Shown: in pieces, positions 1 through 9,011 of the stretch
Position numbering within the stretch: position 1 is the first letter of the stretch
Layout of the letters: every line of letters starts with the position of its first letter
NCBI GenBank assembly: GCA_900469615.1
Contig: UBYA01000013.1
Span: forward strand, 59,405 to 123,404
DNA from: Hyphomicrobiales bacterium
GTDB lineage: Bacteria; Pseudomonadota; Alphaproteobacteria; Rhizobiales; Rhizobiaceae
DNA: 64,000 bases
Direction of reading: 5' to 3'
The notes under the pieces: model-generated
Told to the model about the DNA's origin: nothing
What the model saw: the letters and a program-made list of their open reading frames with translations, nothing else
The model's database searches: none
Program-made: the position numbers and the translations under genes

Positions 1-22
1 TTCTCCCCGAGGGGAGAAGGCA
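1..22. repeat. Partial rhizobial palindromic repeat (RIME-like), cut by window edge
   Basis: The first 20 bases form a CTTCTCCCC/GGGGAGAAG-type palindrome that matches the core of the longer repeats at 16335-16442 and 24338-24489. Only one end of the element is visible. It lies just downstream of the minus-strand binding-protein gene, a usual position for these intergenic elements. Confidence 0.6.
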
Positions 23-37
23 AGACCTCGGCGTGCC

Positions 38-1198
38 TTATCTGCCCCCAATCACGCCGATATAGTCGGAGACCCACCTGTGATAGGGCACGCATTCGCT
101 CTGCGTGCTGCATTTCGCAACCGGCGTCTTCCAGAAACGGATCTTGTCGAAGTGCTCATAGCCGTTGGTGGCGCAACCGCTGTCGGTCAGCAATTCGTTG
201 CCCTTGCAGGCTGCCGGAACGGAGGGCACGGCGCCGAACCAGGCAGCGGCATCGCCCTGAACCTTTGCCTGGAGCGAGTGCTCCATCCACATATAGGCGC
301 AGTTGGGATGCTCGCTGTCGACATGCAGCATGGTGGTATCGGCCCAGCCCGTCGTTCCCTCCTCCGGGAAGGTGGAGGCGATCTTCTGCTTGTCGGCCTG
401 CAGCAGGTTCACCTGGAACGGCCAGGAGCCGGAAGCGACGACGCCTTCGTTCTTGAAGTCGTCGGTCTGGATCATCGCATCATGCCAGTAGCGGCTGACG
501 AGCTTGCGCTGGCCACGCAAAAGGTCGATGGCCGCCTTGTACTGGTCTTCGTTGAGCTCGTAAGGGTCCTTGATGCCGAGTTCCGGCTTGTGGGCCATGA
601 GATAAAGGGCGGCGTCGGCGATGTAGATCGGGCCGTCATAGGCCTGCACGCGGCCCTTGTTGGACTTGCCGTCCGGCAGGGTCATTTCCTCGAAGACGAC
701 ATTCCAGCTCTTCGGTGCCTCGCCCTTGAAGGCGTCGGTATTGTACATCAGCACGTTCGGCCCCCAGAGATAGGGAACCCCGTAATGAACGCCGTTGACC
801 GTATGCCAGGGCGCATTCTTCAAGCGGTCGTCGAGGTTCTTCCAGCTGGGGATCAGGTCGGTGTTGATCGGCTGGACGCGCTTGCCGGCGACAAGCCGAA
901 GCGAGGCGTCACCGGAGGCGGTCACGAGGTCGAAGCCGCCTTCGTTCATCAGTGCGACCATCTCGTCCGAGGTCGCGGCGGTCTTGACGCTGACCTTGCA
1001 GCCCGTTTCCTTTTCGAAGCCCGTGACCCAATCGTAATTCTTGTCGCTTTCGCCGCGCTCGATATAGCCGGCCCATGCGACGATGCTGACGGCGCCTTCA
1101 CCCTTGCCGAGCGTTTTCAGCGGCTCGGCGGCAATGACCTGCGTGGCGAAACTTAAGCATGCGAGTGCAGCCGTGCATGAATTCAGCAGATGCTTCAT
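38..1198 (-). CDS. ABC transporter substrate-binding protein, spermidine/putrescine (PotD/PotF) type
   Basis: Predicted periplasmic binding protein of the polyamine family (COG0687), 386 aa, which would deliver its ligand to an ABC permease. The start chosen gives a typical signal peptide (MKHLLNS, a hydrophobic stretch, then VIAAEP) and has a GGGAG ribosome site just upstream; the frame could extend 34 codons further but that part does not look like a leader. The body has the family pattern of a VAWAGYIERG segment followed by a DWVTGFEKETGC region and a PYLWGPNVLMYN hinge. Four cysteines lie in the C-terminal 60 residues, possibly two disulfides. Permease and ATPase genes are not visible and could lie left of the window. 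The ligand cannot be read from sequence. Confidence 0.85.
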   Translation of the reverse strand: MKHLLNSCTAALACLSFATQVIAAEPLKTLGKGEGAVSIVAWAGYIERGESDKNYDWVTGFEKETGCKVSVKTAATSDEMVALMNEGGFDLVTASGDASLRLVAGKRVQPINTDLIPSWKNLDDRLKNAPWHTVNGVHYGVPYLWGPNVLMYNTDAFKGEAPKSWNVVFEEMTLPDGKSNKGRVQAYDGPIYIADAALYLMAHKPELGIKDPYELNEDQYKAAIDLLRGQRKLVSRYWHDAMIQTDDFKNEGVVASGSWPFQVNLLQADKQKIASTFPEEGTTGWADTTMLHVDSEHPNCAYMWMEHSLQAKVQGDAAAWFGAVPSVPAACKGNELLTDSGCATNGYEHFDKIRFWKTPVAKCSTQSECVPYHRWVSDYIGVIGGR

Positions 1199-1333
1199 CG
1201 GACTCTCCCGGTTCTTGAGCCTTGATATTGCGGAGCCAGTGGTTGGCTTCCTGTTCCCGGGAGAAAAGGTGACGCGATTTCGCCGCATTCGCAAATTCAT
1301 TTATCAGAAAGGCGATATCGGATTTTCCGATTC

Positions 1334-1960
1334 CTAGCTGGCGACGACTGTGTGATCGAAGGCGTCGGGCCGCAGGTTTTCAGCCTTCATGAGGTGCTGC
1401 AGCGCGTAGGAAATGGAAAGCGCGTCGTCGAGCGCATCATGGCCCCGCAAGGGGGGATGCTGCACGCTGTAGTAGTCGGCAAGCTTGCTGCTTGGCGTCT
1501 TCGCCAGATCCTCGGCCGGCATGCCCGCCGCCAGGAGAAGCTTGACGGCGTTGTCGAAACGATGCGCCGGAATCGAAGGCTGAATTCCGGCGACATAGCA
1601 GCTGATCGCCATCATGTTCAGCTCGTCCTTGCCCCAGGACCATAAGCGCACACCGTCCGAAAAACGATCCAGGCCGGTCAGGGCATCCTGCAGCGACACG
1701 CCTTCCGCCGAGATATCATCCTCGGTAATGCCGGTGAGTGCGGTAAAAAACGGGTCGAGCGCATATCGTTCGCCAAATCTGTCGATGGGCCGAACATAGG
1801 CTTTGTAGGTGCCCAGGATCGGGAAATCGCCTTCGAGGCCGAGCTTGACGGCCCCGACCTGCGCAATGACCGGATCGGGATCATGGGCGGCACACCAGAA
1901 CCGGCGTTGCGAGCCTTCGAGACACACGAACTCACAGTCGAATATGATTGCGGTCTTCAT
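1334..1960 (-). CDS. DEDDh-type 3'-5' exonuclease (DnaQ/RNase T fold)
   Basis: A 208 aa soluble protein. The N-terminal FDCEF gives the D-x-E metal-binding motif Exo I, and the C-terminal GHDALDDA gives the H-x4-D motif Exo III, so this is a DEDDh member of the DnaQ exonuclease superfamily. It lacks other domains, so it is more like stand-alone RNase T/oligoribonuclease-type enzymes than a polymerase subunit. GGGGAG precedes the ATG. It sits between the binding-protein gene and the LysR gene, all on the minus strand; a functional link to either is not evident. The substrate (DNA or RNA) is unknown. Confidence 0.8.
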   Translation of the reverse strand: MKTAIIFDCEFVCLEGSQRRFWCAAHDPDPVIAQVGAVKLGLEGDFPILGTYKAYVRPIDRFGERYALDPFFTALTGITEDDISAEGVSLQDALTGLDRFSDGVRLWSWGKDELNMMAISCYVAGIQPSIPAHRFDNAVKLLLAAGMPAEDLAKTPSSKLADYYSVQHPPLRGHDALDDALSISYALQHLMKAENLRPDAFDHTVVAS

Positions 1961-2025
1961 ATCTGCTCCCCTTTCGCAGCAACCTTCGATTGCATCTCCC
2001 GAATCGCGCCGGAGATACGTCGTTG

Positions 2026-2934
2026 CTAGCGCTGGCGTCCCGAGCGCATGCTTTCGGCGACGCCGACGAAGTCGCGGGCGGCCTGCGGCAGGCTCGATCC
2101 CTTGCGCCAGACCATGCCGACCTGCACGACCGGCAGCGAGCCGGAAACGTCGCGGCTTTCGATGCGATCGCCTTCCAGCGACCAGGGACGATAGACGAGG
2201 TCCGGCAGCAGCGCGACGCCGGCGCCGGTGGCGACCAGGCTGCGCACCGCTTCGACCGAGCGCGTGCGGAAGGCGACATGAGGGCGGGCGCCAAGCGCGG
2301 TCAAAAGCTTGCCGGTATTTTCCTCGATCTCGTCGATCGTCAGCATGATCAGCGGCTCGCGGCTGATGTCGGCGACGCTGATGATGTCAGCCGAGACGAG
2401 CGGGTGGCCCATCGGCAGCCAGAGGCGATAGGGAGAGGTCTCCAGAATCTCGGCCTGCAGGGCCATGCGGTCGCGCAGGTTGGAAATCACCATGACGGCG
2501 ACATCGAGCTCGCCACCAACCAGAAGATGTTCCAGATAGCCGCCATTGTCCTCGATGGCGCTGACCTCGACACCGGGGCAGGAGCGGCGATAGCGCGCCA
2601 GAAGATCCGACAGCACGTAGCCGGCAACGAGCGACGTCACGCCGATGTTCAGCGTGCCGGCGGCTTCGTTCCGCTTGCCGGAAAAGCTGGTGCGCGCATC
2701 GGAAACGGTTGCCAGGATCTTCGTCGCGTGCCGCAGGAACTGGTGGCCGTTATGGGTAATGGACAGACCGCGCGGATGGCGCTCGAACAGCTCGACGCCG
2801 AGGTCGCTTTCGAGCTCCTTGAGGGCTTCCGTTACCGAGGATTGCGAGATCGACAGGTTCTGCGCGGCGCGCGTCACGGAACCCTGTTCCGCCACGGCGA
2901 CGAAGTATTGCAGCTGTCTCAAGGTGAAGGCCAT
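2026..2934 (-). CDS. LysR-family transcriptional regulator
   Basis: A 302 aa LysR-type regulator. The winged helix-turn-helix occupies about residues 1-60 (MAFTLRQLQYFVAVAEQG, then TRAAQNLSISQSSVTEALKE), followed by the periplasmic-binding-protein-like effector domain. Length is normal for the family. The start is the Met directly before the conserved TLRQLQYF segment; 12 extra upstream codons in frame look non-coding. It is divergent from the membrane-anchored gene starting at 3130, so that gene is a candidate target. The effector is unknown. Confidence 0.9.
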   Translation of the reverse strand: MAFTLRQLQYFVAVAEQGSVTRAAQNLSISQSSVTEALKELESDLGVELFERHPRGLSITHNGHQFLRHATKILATVSDARTSFSGKRNEAAGTLNIGVTSLVAGYVLSDLLARYRRSCPGVEVSAIEDNGGYLEHLLVGGELDVAVMVISNLRDRMALQAEILETSPYRLWLPMGHPLVSADIISVADISREPLIMLTIDEIEENTGKLLTALGARPHVAFRTRSVEAVRSLVATGAGVALLPDLVYRPWSLEGDRIESRDVSGSLPVVQVGMVWRKGSSLPQAARDFVGVAESMRSGRQR

Positions 2935-3129
2935 GCTCCGGTTAGAGCATGTTCGCGGCGGGGAAGGCAAGCGCTTGTCGTTGCTGCGAAAGTTTGGACC
3001 TTTTTTGGTAACGATGCCGCCGGCGTCGCAAGTTTCAACCCTGTTTTAAGTATTCCGAAACGCCAATTCCCTAACGTGAGGGTTGATCATCTTTATCGGC
3101 TTGGAGTGGTCTATGCTGGAGCAGTTGGC

Positions 3130-3963
3130 GTGAGCGCCTTACTGCACATTTTCCGGGTGCCCCGGAAGTTTGTCTTCATGATCGGCGGAGCGGCCTTTCT
3201 CGTAGGCTCTTCCGGCGTGCTTGCGCTTTATATCGGCAAGGACAAGCTGTTCGGGCTCGCTTCCGCGTCCCCCAACGGGCTTCAATGCACCGACATCAAT
3301 CTGATCACCATTCGCAAGGACAACCGCTTCTGGGTGCGCAAGTATATCAGCACCGAGCCGACCGATGGCCTGACGCGGGTGAAGACGGCGCTGCGGGTCG
3401 CCAAAGCCGTCTATCAGGAGCAGAAGCCGGACCTCGTGCAGGTTGTGGTTCTGGACCAGAACGGGCCGACGTTGCGCTCCGACATACGCGGCCGGGCGCT
3501 GGGCGCCGATGTCGTCTATGTGCCCCATCCCGACAAGCTCGTCGACGGCGCTTCCGAGGCGCCGGTGACGGCGCGTTACTACGATGGCGGCGCAAGCAAT
3601 GCGGGCCTTTTCTATGGCGAGCAGATCACCATGCTGCCGCAGGACATCGATGCCGCGATCGCCGGGCTGAAGGATTACAGCGATTGCGGCAATGCGCTGT
3701 CGGCCGATGCCGGCGGCGATGCCAAGAAGGACAAGATGAAAGCGGCGATCGCCGCGGAAGAGAAGGCGTCGAAGCACGCGGAGGGACACGATGCCAAGCC
3801 GGTGCCACCCGAGCCGAAATCGACCGGAAAAGTGCAGCCGGACCATGACGAAATCGGCGAATTCATCGGCGCGGACGCTGGCGGCAAGGCAAAGAATGCC
3901 TCTCCCGGACTGGACCCGACCATGACGGGTGCCGCCGACAGCCGATCGCCCGTCACGAACTGA
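3130..3963 (+). CDS. Uncharacterised membrane-anchored protein
   Basis: A 277 aa protein of unknown function. I chose the GTG start because GGAG sits 8 bases upstream and the resulting N-terminus (short basic segment RVPRK, then a hydrophobic span FVFMIGGAAFLVGSSGVLA) looks like a single membrane anchor. An ATG at 3178 is an alternative. The middle part (ITIRKDNRFWVRKYISTEP and the following hundred residues) looks globular and extracytoplasmic. The last 80 residues are rich in Ala, Lys, Asp and Pro and are probably disordered. The frame is open far upstream but that portion is antisense to the LysR gene and is not coding. Confidence 0.65.
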   Translation: MSALLHIFRVPRKFVFMIGGAAFLVGSSGVLALYIGKDKLFGLASASPNGLQCTDINLITIRKDNRFWVRKYISTEPTDGLTRVKTALRVAKAVYQEQKPDLVQVVVLDQNGPTLRSDIRGRALGADVVYVPHPDKLVDGASEAPVTARYYDGGASNAGLFYGEQITMLPQDIDAAIAGLKDYSDCGNALSADAGGDAKKDKMKAAIAAEEKASKHAEGHDAKPVPPEPKSTGKVQPDHDEIGEFIGADAGGKAKNASPGLDPTMTGAADSRSPVTN

Positions 3964-3976
3964 CAAGGGGCCGGTT

Positions 3977-4000
3977 TCGCCTTGCCGCAGGGCAAGGCGA
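3977..4000. terminator. Hairpin between convergent genes
   Basis: A perfect 10-bp stem TCGCCTTGCC/GGCAAGGCGA with a 4-base loop lies between the stop codons of two convergent genes. No clear T-run follows on either strand, so it may be a weak or Rho-assisted terminator. Confidence 0.5.
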
Positions 4001-4005
4001 GAGGG

Positions 4006-4290
4006 TCAACCCGCCAGATGCTTCTCGCCGATCGCCTGGTAAAGCGCAAAGAGCGCCTCGTGAACTTCGCCGGCAAGGCGGTAGAAGTCGGGATTCGCCA
4101 GGATGGCGGGGTGCTGCAGCAACTGGTCGTCGGTCATGTCGAGCATGAGCGACGTCGTGTGCATCGCTTCATGGCAACCGAACGTTCCCGGCGCATATTG
4201 CGAAAGGTCGATATCGCCGATCTCCGCAAGATCGGCCAGCCGCTGACGCTCGCTGTCGGCATCTGCGGCCGATATTTCTTTCTCGGTCAT
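4006..4290 (-). CDS. Small conserved-looking protein of unknown function
   Basis: A 94 aa soluble protein, acidic at the N-terminus, with a GCHEAMHTTSLMLDM segment and a helical C-terminus ending in AIGEKHLAG. No catalytic motif or signal peptide is recognised. It begins 36 bases after the lysS stop codon on the same strand and is probably co-transcribed with gltX-lysS. The composition and codon use match its neighbours, which supports a real gene, but I cannot name the family. Confidence 0.65.
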   Translation of the reverse strand: MTEKEISAADADSERQRLADLAEIGDIDLSQYAPGTFGCHEAMHTTSLMLDMTDDQLLQHPAILANPDFYRLAGEVHEALFALYQAIGEKHLAG

Positions 4291-4326
4291 GGTTCGTGCC
4301 TTTGATTCTGGGAGGACGAGACGATC

Positions 4327-5823
4327 TCAGTCCGCCTTGTTGCGACGGGCCGGGAACAGGATGATGTCGCGGATCGACGGCGAGTTGGTCAAAAGCATGA
4401 TGAGGCGATCCACACCGATGCCGAGACCGCCTGCCGGCGGCATGCCCTGGTCGATCGCGTCGAGGAATTCCTCGTCCAGTTCCTTCTGCTTTTCGCCGCG
4501 CGCATGCGCCTGCTCGAGCTGCTCGACCATGCGGGCGCGCTGCTCTTCCGGATCGTTGAGTTCCGAGAAGGCGTTGCCGAGTTCCCAGGCGTTGCAATAG
4601 GTTTCGAAGCGTTCGACGAGGCGGGGCTCGCCCGGCACCTCCTTGGCGAAGGGCGAGATGTCCTTCGGGAAATGCGTGACGTGCGCCGGCTGGATCAGCG
4701 TGCCCTCGACCTTCTCCTCGAAGATGAAGGCAAGGCATTCGCCCCAGGTGGCGTCCTTCTCGACGGCGAAACCGGCTGCCTTGGAGGCGGCGCGGGCTTC
4801 CTCATCGGTCTTGATGGCCAGGAAGTCGATGCCGGTCGCTTCCTTGACGGCGTCGGGCATCGGCACGCGGCGGAACGGACCCTTGAAGGAGATCTGCTTG
4901 TCGCCGAAGGCGAATTCCGTGCTGCCGTGGATCGACATGGCAAGCGTCGAGAACAGCCGCTCGACGAGGTCCATGATGTCCTCGTAGTCGGCATAGGCCC
5001 AGTAACACTCCATCATCGTGAATTCGGGATTGTGCCGGGTGGAGACGCCTTCGTTGCGGAAGTTGCGGTTGATCTCGAACACCTTGTCGGTGAGGCCGGA
5101 AACCAGCGTGCGCTTGAGGAACAGTTCCGGCGCGATGCGCAGGTACATGTCGAGCTTCAGCGTGTTGTGATGCGTCTTGAACGGCTCGGCGGTGGCGCCG
5201 CCATAGACCGAATGCAGCATCGGCGTCTCGACTTCCATGAAGCCGTCATTTTCCATGAATCGGCGGATGCCCGAGACGATGCGGCTGCGCTGCTGGAAGC
5301 GCAGCTTCGATTCCTCGTTGGTCATGATGTCGAGGTGGCGCTTGCGGTAGCGCAGCTCGATATCGGAAACGCCGTGCCACTTTTCCGGCATCGGCAGCAG
5401 CGTCTTCGTCAGCATGGTGATCTGCTGCGCGTTGATGGTCAGCTCGCCGCGCTTGGTGCGGCGCACGACGCCGGTGACGCCGATGATGTCGCCGAGATCG
5501 ATCATCGGCAGCAGGGAGCGAGCCTCTTCCGAGGTCACGTCCTTGTGGCTGAAGATCTGGATCTTGCCGGAGGCGTCATGGATGTCCATGAACATGCCGG
5601 AATTGCGCGAGGAATAGACGCGGCCGGCAACGGTGACGACATCGCCGGTCTCGGTGTCCGGCTCCAGCCCTTCGTATTTCGCGGCCAGCTCGGCATTGGT
5701 CATGGTCCGGTGGAAATGCGCCGGATAGACCTCGCCGATCTGCTCGCGCAGCAGCTTCAGCTTCTGGCGGCGGACTTCCGTCGCGTCGGAGGAGAGGGCG
5801 GATGCTTCGGTCTTGTCGTTCAT
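4327..5823 (-). CDS. lysS: Lysyl-tRNA synthetase, class II
   Basis: A 498 aa class II LysRS that charges tRNA-Lys. An N-terminal OB-fold anticodon-binding domain (about residues 60-180, including VAGRVYSSRNSG and MFMDIHDASGKIQIF) precedes the class II catalytic core with motif 1 around the MEVETPML segment, motif 2 (RNEGVSTRHNPEFTMMECY) and motif 3 (GLGIGVDRLIMLL near the C-terminus). Length is normal. The Met before NDKTEAS was chosen over a 20-codon upstream extension. It starts 16 bases downstream of gltX and is clearly in one transcription unit with it. Confidence 0.97.
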   Translation of the reverse strand: MNDKTEASALSSDATEVRRQKLKLLREQIGEVYPAHFHRTMTNAELAAKYEGLEPDTETGDVVTVAGRVYSSRNSGMFMDIHDASGKIQIFSHKDVTSEEARSLLPMIDLGDIIGVTGVVRRTKRGELTINAQQITMLTKTLLPMPEKWHGVSDIELRYRKRHLDIMTNEESKLRFQQRSRIVSGIRRFMENDGFMEVETPMLHSVYGGATAEPFKTHHNTLKLDMYLRIAPELFLKRTLVSGLTDKVFEINRNFRNEGVSTRHNPEFTMMECYWAYADYEDIMDLVERLFSTLAMSIHGSTEFAFGDKQISFKGPFRRVPMPDAVKEATGIDFLAIKTDEEARAASKAAGFAVEKDATWGECLAFIFEEKVEGTLIQPAHVTHFPKDISPFAKEVPGEPRLVERFETYCNAWELGNAFSELNDPEEQRARMVEQLEQAHARGEKQKELDEEFLDAIDQGMPPAGGLGIGVDRLIMLLTNSPSIRDIILFPARRNKAD

Positions 5824-5839
5824 GGTTTTAAAGTCCGGT

Positions 5840-7297
5840 TCAGTTCTTCGGGCCGACGAGGGTCGCAACGGTCTGCGCGGCAAGTTTCAGCCGCTGGCGG
5901 ACGACGGAGCGGCCGAGGATCGCCATGCTATCGAAAAGCGGCAGCGAGCGCGAGGAGCCCGACACGGCGACGAAAAGCGGCGCGACGATGACCTTCAGCT
6001 TCTTGCCCATGCGGTCGGCGATAGCGCGCAGTTCGGCCTCGATCGTCTCGACGTTCCATTCGAGGATCTTCTCGAGGTCCGGCTGCACCGTGTTCAGGAT
6101 TTCCAGCAGCTCCTCCGGCGTCGACTTGATCTTCGCGAAGGCGGCGGGATCGAGGTTGAGGTCGGACTTGAACAGGAAGCCGGCCAGATCGGGCAGCTCG
6201 CCGAGCTTGGTGATGCGCGACTGCGACAGCTTCAGGCCCGCCTTCAGACGGTCGTTTTCCATCGCCCAGGTCAGGACCCGGTGCTGGAATTCCTCTTCCG
6301 AGAGCTTTTCGCGGATCCAGCGGCCGTTCAGCCAGTCGAGCTTCTGGATGTCGAAGATCGCGCCGGCCTTGGAAAGGTTTTCCGGGTCGAACTTTTCGGC
6401 AAGCTCCTCCATGGTCAGAAGCTCCTCGCCTTCGGAGATCTGGATGAAAAACAGGCCGAGGAAGTTCATCAGTGCCTCGGGAATATAGCCGAGGGCCGTG
6501 TAATAGGAGATCGACGTCGGGTTCTTGCGCTTCGACAGCTTGGACTTGTCGGCATTGCGCATCAGCGACAGGTGCATGAAAACGGGCGGTTCCCACCCGA
6601 GATACTGGTAGATCAGAATGTGCTTCGGAACGGAAGCGAGCCATTCCTCGCCGCGCGCGACATGGGTGATCTTCATCAGGTGGTCGTCGACGACGTTGGC
6701 CATGTGATAGGTGGGCATGCCGTCGGCCTTCAGCAGGACCTGCATGTCCACGGCATCCCACGGGATTTCCACGTCGCCGTAAACGCCGTCATGGAACTTG
6801 CAGGTGCCTTCGGTCGGGATCTTCATGCGCACGACATGCGGCTCGCCGGCGGCGACGCGCGAAGTGACCTCTTCGGCCGAAAGGTTCAAACAGTGACCGT
6901 CATATTTCGGCGGCAGGCCGGCGGCGCGCTGCGCCTCGCGCATCTTTTCCAGGCGCTCCGGTGTGCAGAAGCAGCGGAAGCCGTGACCGGCCGCTACGAT
7001 CTGCTCGACATAGGGCTTGTAGAGTTCCTTGCGGTCGCTCTGGCGATAGGGGCCGTAGGGGCCGCCGATATCCGGGCCTTCGGACCATTTCAAGCCGCAC
7101 CATTTCAGGGCGTCGAGCACCTTGGTCTCGAATTCCGGAGTGGAGCGGGTCGCGTCGGTATCCTCGATGCGCAGGATGAACTCGCCGCCGTGTTTCTTTG
7201 CGAAGAGATAGTTGAACAGCGCGATATAAGCGGTGCCGACATGTGGCTCGCCGGTGGGGGAGGGTGCGATGCGGACGCGAACGCCTGAAGTGGTCAT
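5840..7297 (-). CDS. gltX: Glutamyl-tRNA synthetase, class I
   Basis: A 485 aa class Ib aminoacyl-tRNA synthetase that charges tRNA-Glu, and in many alphaproteobacteria also tRNA-Gln for later transamidation. The HIGH-type signature appears as PSPTGEPHVGTA near residue 15 and the KMSKS-type loop as SKLSKRKN near residue 250. The C-terminal anticodon-binding region is present. It leads a gltX-lysS operon. Many alphaproteobacteria have two gltX paralogues and the copy next to lysS may be the second one; that is inference from general knowledge, not from this sequence. Confidence 0.96.
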   Translation of the reverse strand: MTTSGVRVRIAPSPTGEPHVGTAYIALFNYLFAKKHGGEFILRIEDTDATRSTPEFETKVLDALKWCGLKWSEGPDIGGPYGPYRQSDRKELYKPYVEQIVAAGHGFRCFCTPERLEKMREAQRAAGLPPKYDGHCLNLSAEEVTSRVAAGEPHVVRMKIPTEGTCKFHDGVYGDVEIPWDAVDMQVLLKADGMPTYHMANVVDDHLMKITHVARGEEWLASVPKHILIYQYLGWEPPVFMHLSLMRNADKSKLSKRKNPTSISYYTALGYIPEALMNFLGLFFIQISEGEELLTMEELAEKFDPENLSKAGAIFDIQKLDWLNGRWIREKLSEEEFQHRVLTWAMENDRLKAGLKLSQSRITKLGELPDLAGFLFKSDLNLDPAAFAKIKSTPEELLEILNTVQPDLEKILEWNVETIEAELRAIADRMGKKLKVIVAPLFVAVSGSSRSLPLFDSMAILGRSVVRQRLKLAAQTVATLVGPKN

Positions 7298-7658
7298 CTT
7301 GTTTGCCCGTCATAAAAGGCCGGGCTGCGCTCGGGACAAGCGCTGTCCAGCCGAAGATGTGTATCTGGATCAGGAAACCGGCGGGAAAAGGGCGTGTTGC
7401 CGTTTCAATTCCACGTTTTCCATATGGCTGGCCTTAGGCCATATTCAACGGGTGGCGTCAAGGGAAACTGCGCCGCCGGGCGAGCGGAGGGGCCAAGGAC
7501 ACCGCGCTGCACCGAAAAGAGCCGATCCTTGCGGATTCGCCAGCCGCGTTTACCCTTCGGAAGGATATCGGGATGAAAGCCATACGCTTGCCGGAATTGA
7601 TTTGCAATTTTTGCGGCAGTGGCGAAATAGGTCTTCAATCATTCACCGCGAGGAAATA
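7298..7658. other. 361-bp intergenic region between divergent genes
   Basis: The divergent spacer should contain the promoters of gltX-lysS (minus) and of the small secreted protein (plus). I see one interrupted inverted repeat, ATATGGC (7422-7428) and GCCATAT (7438-7444), and no convincing RNA gene. Short open frames here have no ribosome site or recognisable product. Confidence 0.5.
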
Positions 7659-8069
7659 ATGAAGAAATTGATTTTGAGCCTCTTGCTGGCGGCTTCCATG
7701 GCAGACGTCGCTGCGGCCCAATCGACCATCACGCGCGACAGCTCCGCACGCCTGCTCGAGTCCTACCGCGCCTATATCGGCAATGACGACCTATACAATT
7801 CCAAGGGCGAGCGGCTGACGCTGCCCTGGCAGATCATCCGCCAGGACCGCGCCAACTATCACGCCTATCGCCGCCGCGATCGCGGCGACCAGGGCGACAG
7901 CTTCTTCTCGCTGCCGTCCAATCGCCAGAAGCTGGAGGCGATGCTGGCAAGCGGCCACATCGCCGACGATGCCGGGAACGTCATCGTTCGCGGCAATGTC
8001 TGGATCAAGGTCGACATCTACGGCCGCGGAGACATCGGCGAATGGGTCGATGTCCACGTTCGGGACTGA
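7659..8069 (+). CDS. Small secreted protein of unknown function
   Basis: A 136 aa protein with a clear Sec signal peptide (MKKLILSLLLAASMADVAAAQ, cleavage probably after AAA) and a basic mature part rich in Arg and Asp. AGGAAAT immediately precedes the ATG. No domain is recognised. The protein is probably periplasmic and its gene stands alone between gltX and the convergent TerC-type gene. Confidence 0.7.
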   Translation: MKKLILSLLLAASMADVAAAQSTITRDSSARLLESYRAYIGNDDLYNSKGERLTLPWQIIRQDRANYHAYRRRDRGDQGDSFFSLPSNRQKLEAMLASGHIADDAGNVIVRGNVWIKVDIYGRGDIGEWVDVHVRD

Positions 8070-8134
8070 CGGGCCGCCATCGGGGAGGCCGCATCCGTTT
8101 TCGGGGCGCGGCCCTTGCGGTTGGCGGCAACCGG

Positions 8135-8878
8135 TCAATGGCCGCCGGATGCATTTTTCCTGCGGTTGCGCGCCATCATGTTGAGTGCTTCCACGAGCGC
8201 GGAGAAGGCCATGGCGGCGTAGATGTAGCCCTTGGGAACGTGCACGCCCATGCCTTCGGCGATCAGCGTCGTGCCGATCATCAGCAGGAAGGCGAGCGCC
8301 AGCATGACGATGCTGGGATTCTTCTCGATGAAATTGGCGAGCGGGTTGGCGGCCACCAGCATGACCGTCACGGCCGCGATGACGGCAACGAACATGATCG
8401 GCAGATGCGGAGTCATGCCGACGGCGGTGATGATGCTGTCGATCGAGAAGACCAGATCGAGCAGCAGGATCTGGCCGATGGCCGAGGCGAAGGTCGAGGT
8501 CGTCGACTTGGCGATGAAATCCTCGCCCTGTTCCTGAGGGTCGACATTGTGATGGATCTCCTTCGTCGCCTTCCAGACGAGGAAGAGGCCGCCGCCGATG
8601 AGGATCACGTCCTTCCATGAGAAGCCCTGGCCGAAGATCTCGAAAACCGGCTGCGTGAGCTGTACGATCCAGGCGACGGTGCCGAGCAGGGCAAGGCGCA
8701 TGACGAGGGCCAGCCCGATACCGATCTTGCGGGCCCTGTCGCGGTGTTCCGCCGGCAGTTTGTTGGTCAGGATCGAGATGAAGATGAGGTTGTCTATGCC
8801 GAGGACCACCTCCATGACGACAAGCGTGACGAGTGCGACCCACGCGCCCGGATCCTGTATCAACCCAACGATATCCAT
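8135..8878 (-). CDS. TerC-family integral membrane protein
   Basis: A 247 aa polytopic membrane protein of the TerC/YkoY/YgdQ group. The diagnostic VVLGIDNLIFISILTNKLP segment lies near residue 25 and a second matching segment, LVFSIDSIITAVGM, near residue 125; the two conserved Asp residues inside membrane segments are typical of the family. About seven membrane spans are predicted by eye. Family members have been linked to tellurite resistance and to metal efflux (manganese) during secretion, but the role of this one is inference. The Met before DIVGLIQD was chosen because upstream codons are basic and non-hydrophobic. Confidence 0.9.
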   Translation of the reverse strand: MDIVGLIQDPGAWVALVTLVVMEVVLGIDNLIFISILTNKLPAEHRDRARKIGIGLALVMRLALLGTVAWIVQLTQPVFEIFGQGFSWKDVILIGGGLFLVWKATKEIHHNVDPQEQGEDFIAKSTTSTFASAIGQILLLDLVFSIDSIITAVGMTPHLPIMFVAVIAAVTVMLVAANPLANFIEKNPSIVMLALAFLLMIGTTLIAEGMGVHVPKGYIYAAMAFSALVEALNMMARNRRKNASGGH

Positions 8879-9011
8879 AGACGGTTTTCCCCTTTTGCCG
8901 GCATTCGCCGCTGCTGGCCCCCAGCCCGGTCTGCTTCGGAATGGCCGTAATGTAAGGAGTGCCGTCGTCCGTACAAGCACCGCCGCCAATTTCGCGGCGG
9001 CGGGTGCAATC

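Noticed and set aside
1948..3129. Long plus-strand open frame extending upstream of the membrane-anchored protein
   Set aside because: It is antisense to the LysR gene, and its translation is His/Arg/Asp-rich with no protein-like pattern. A good ribosome site and membrane anchor mark the start at 3130.
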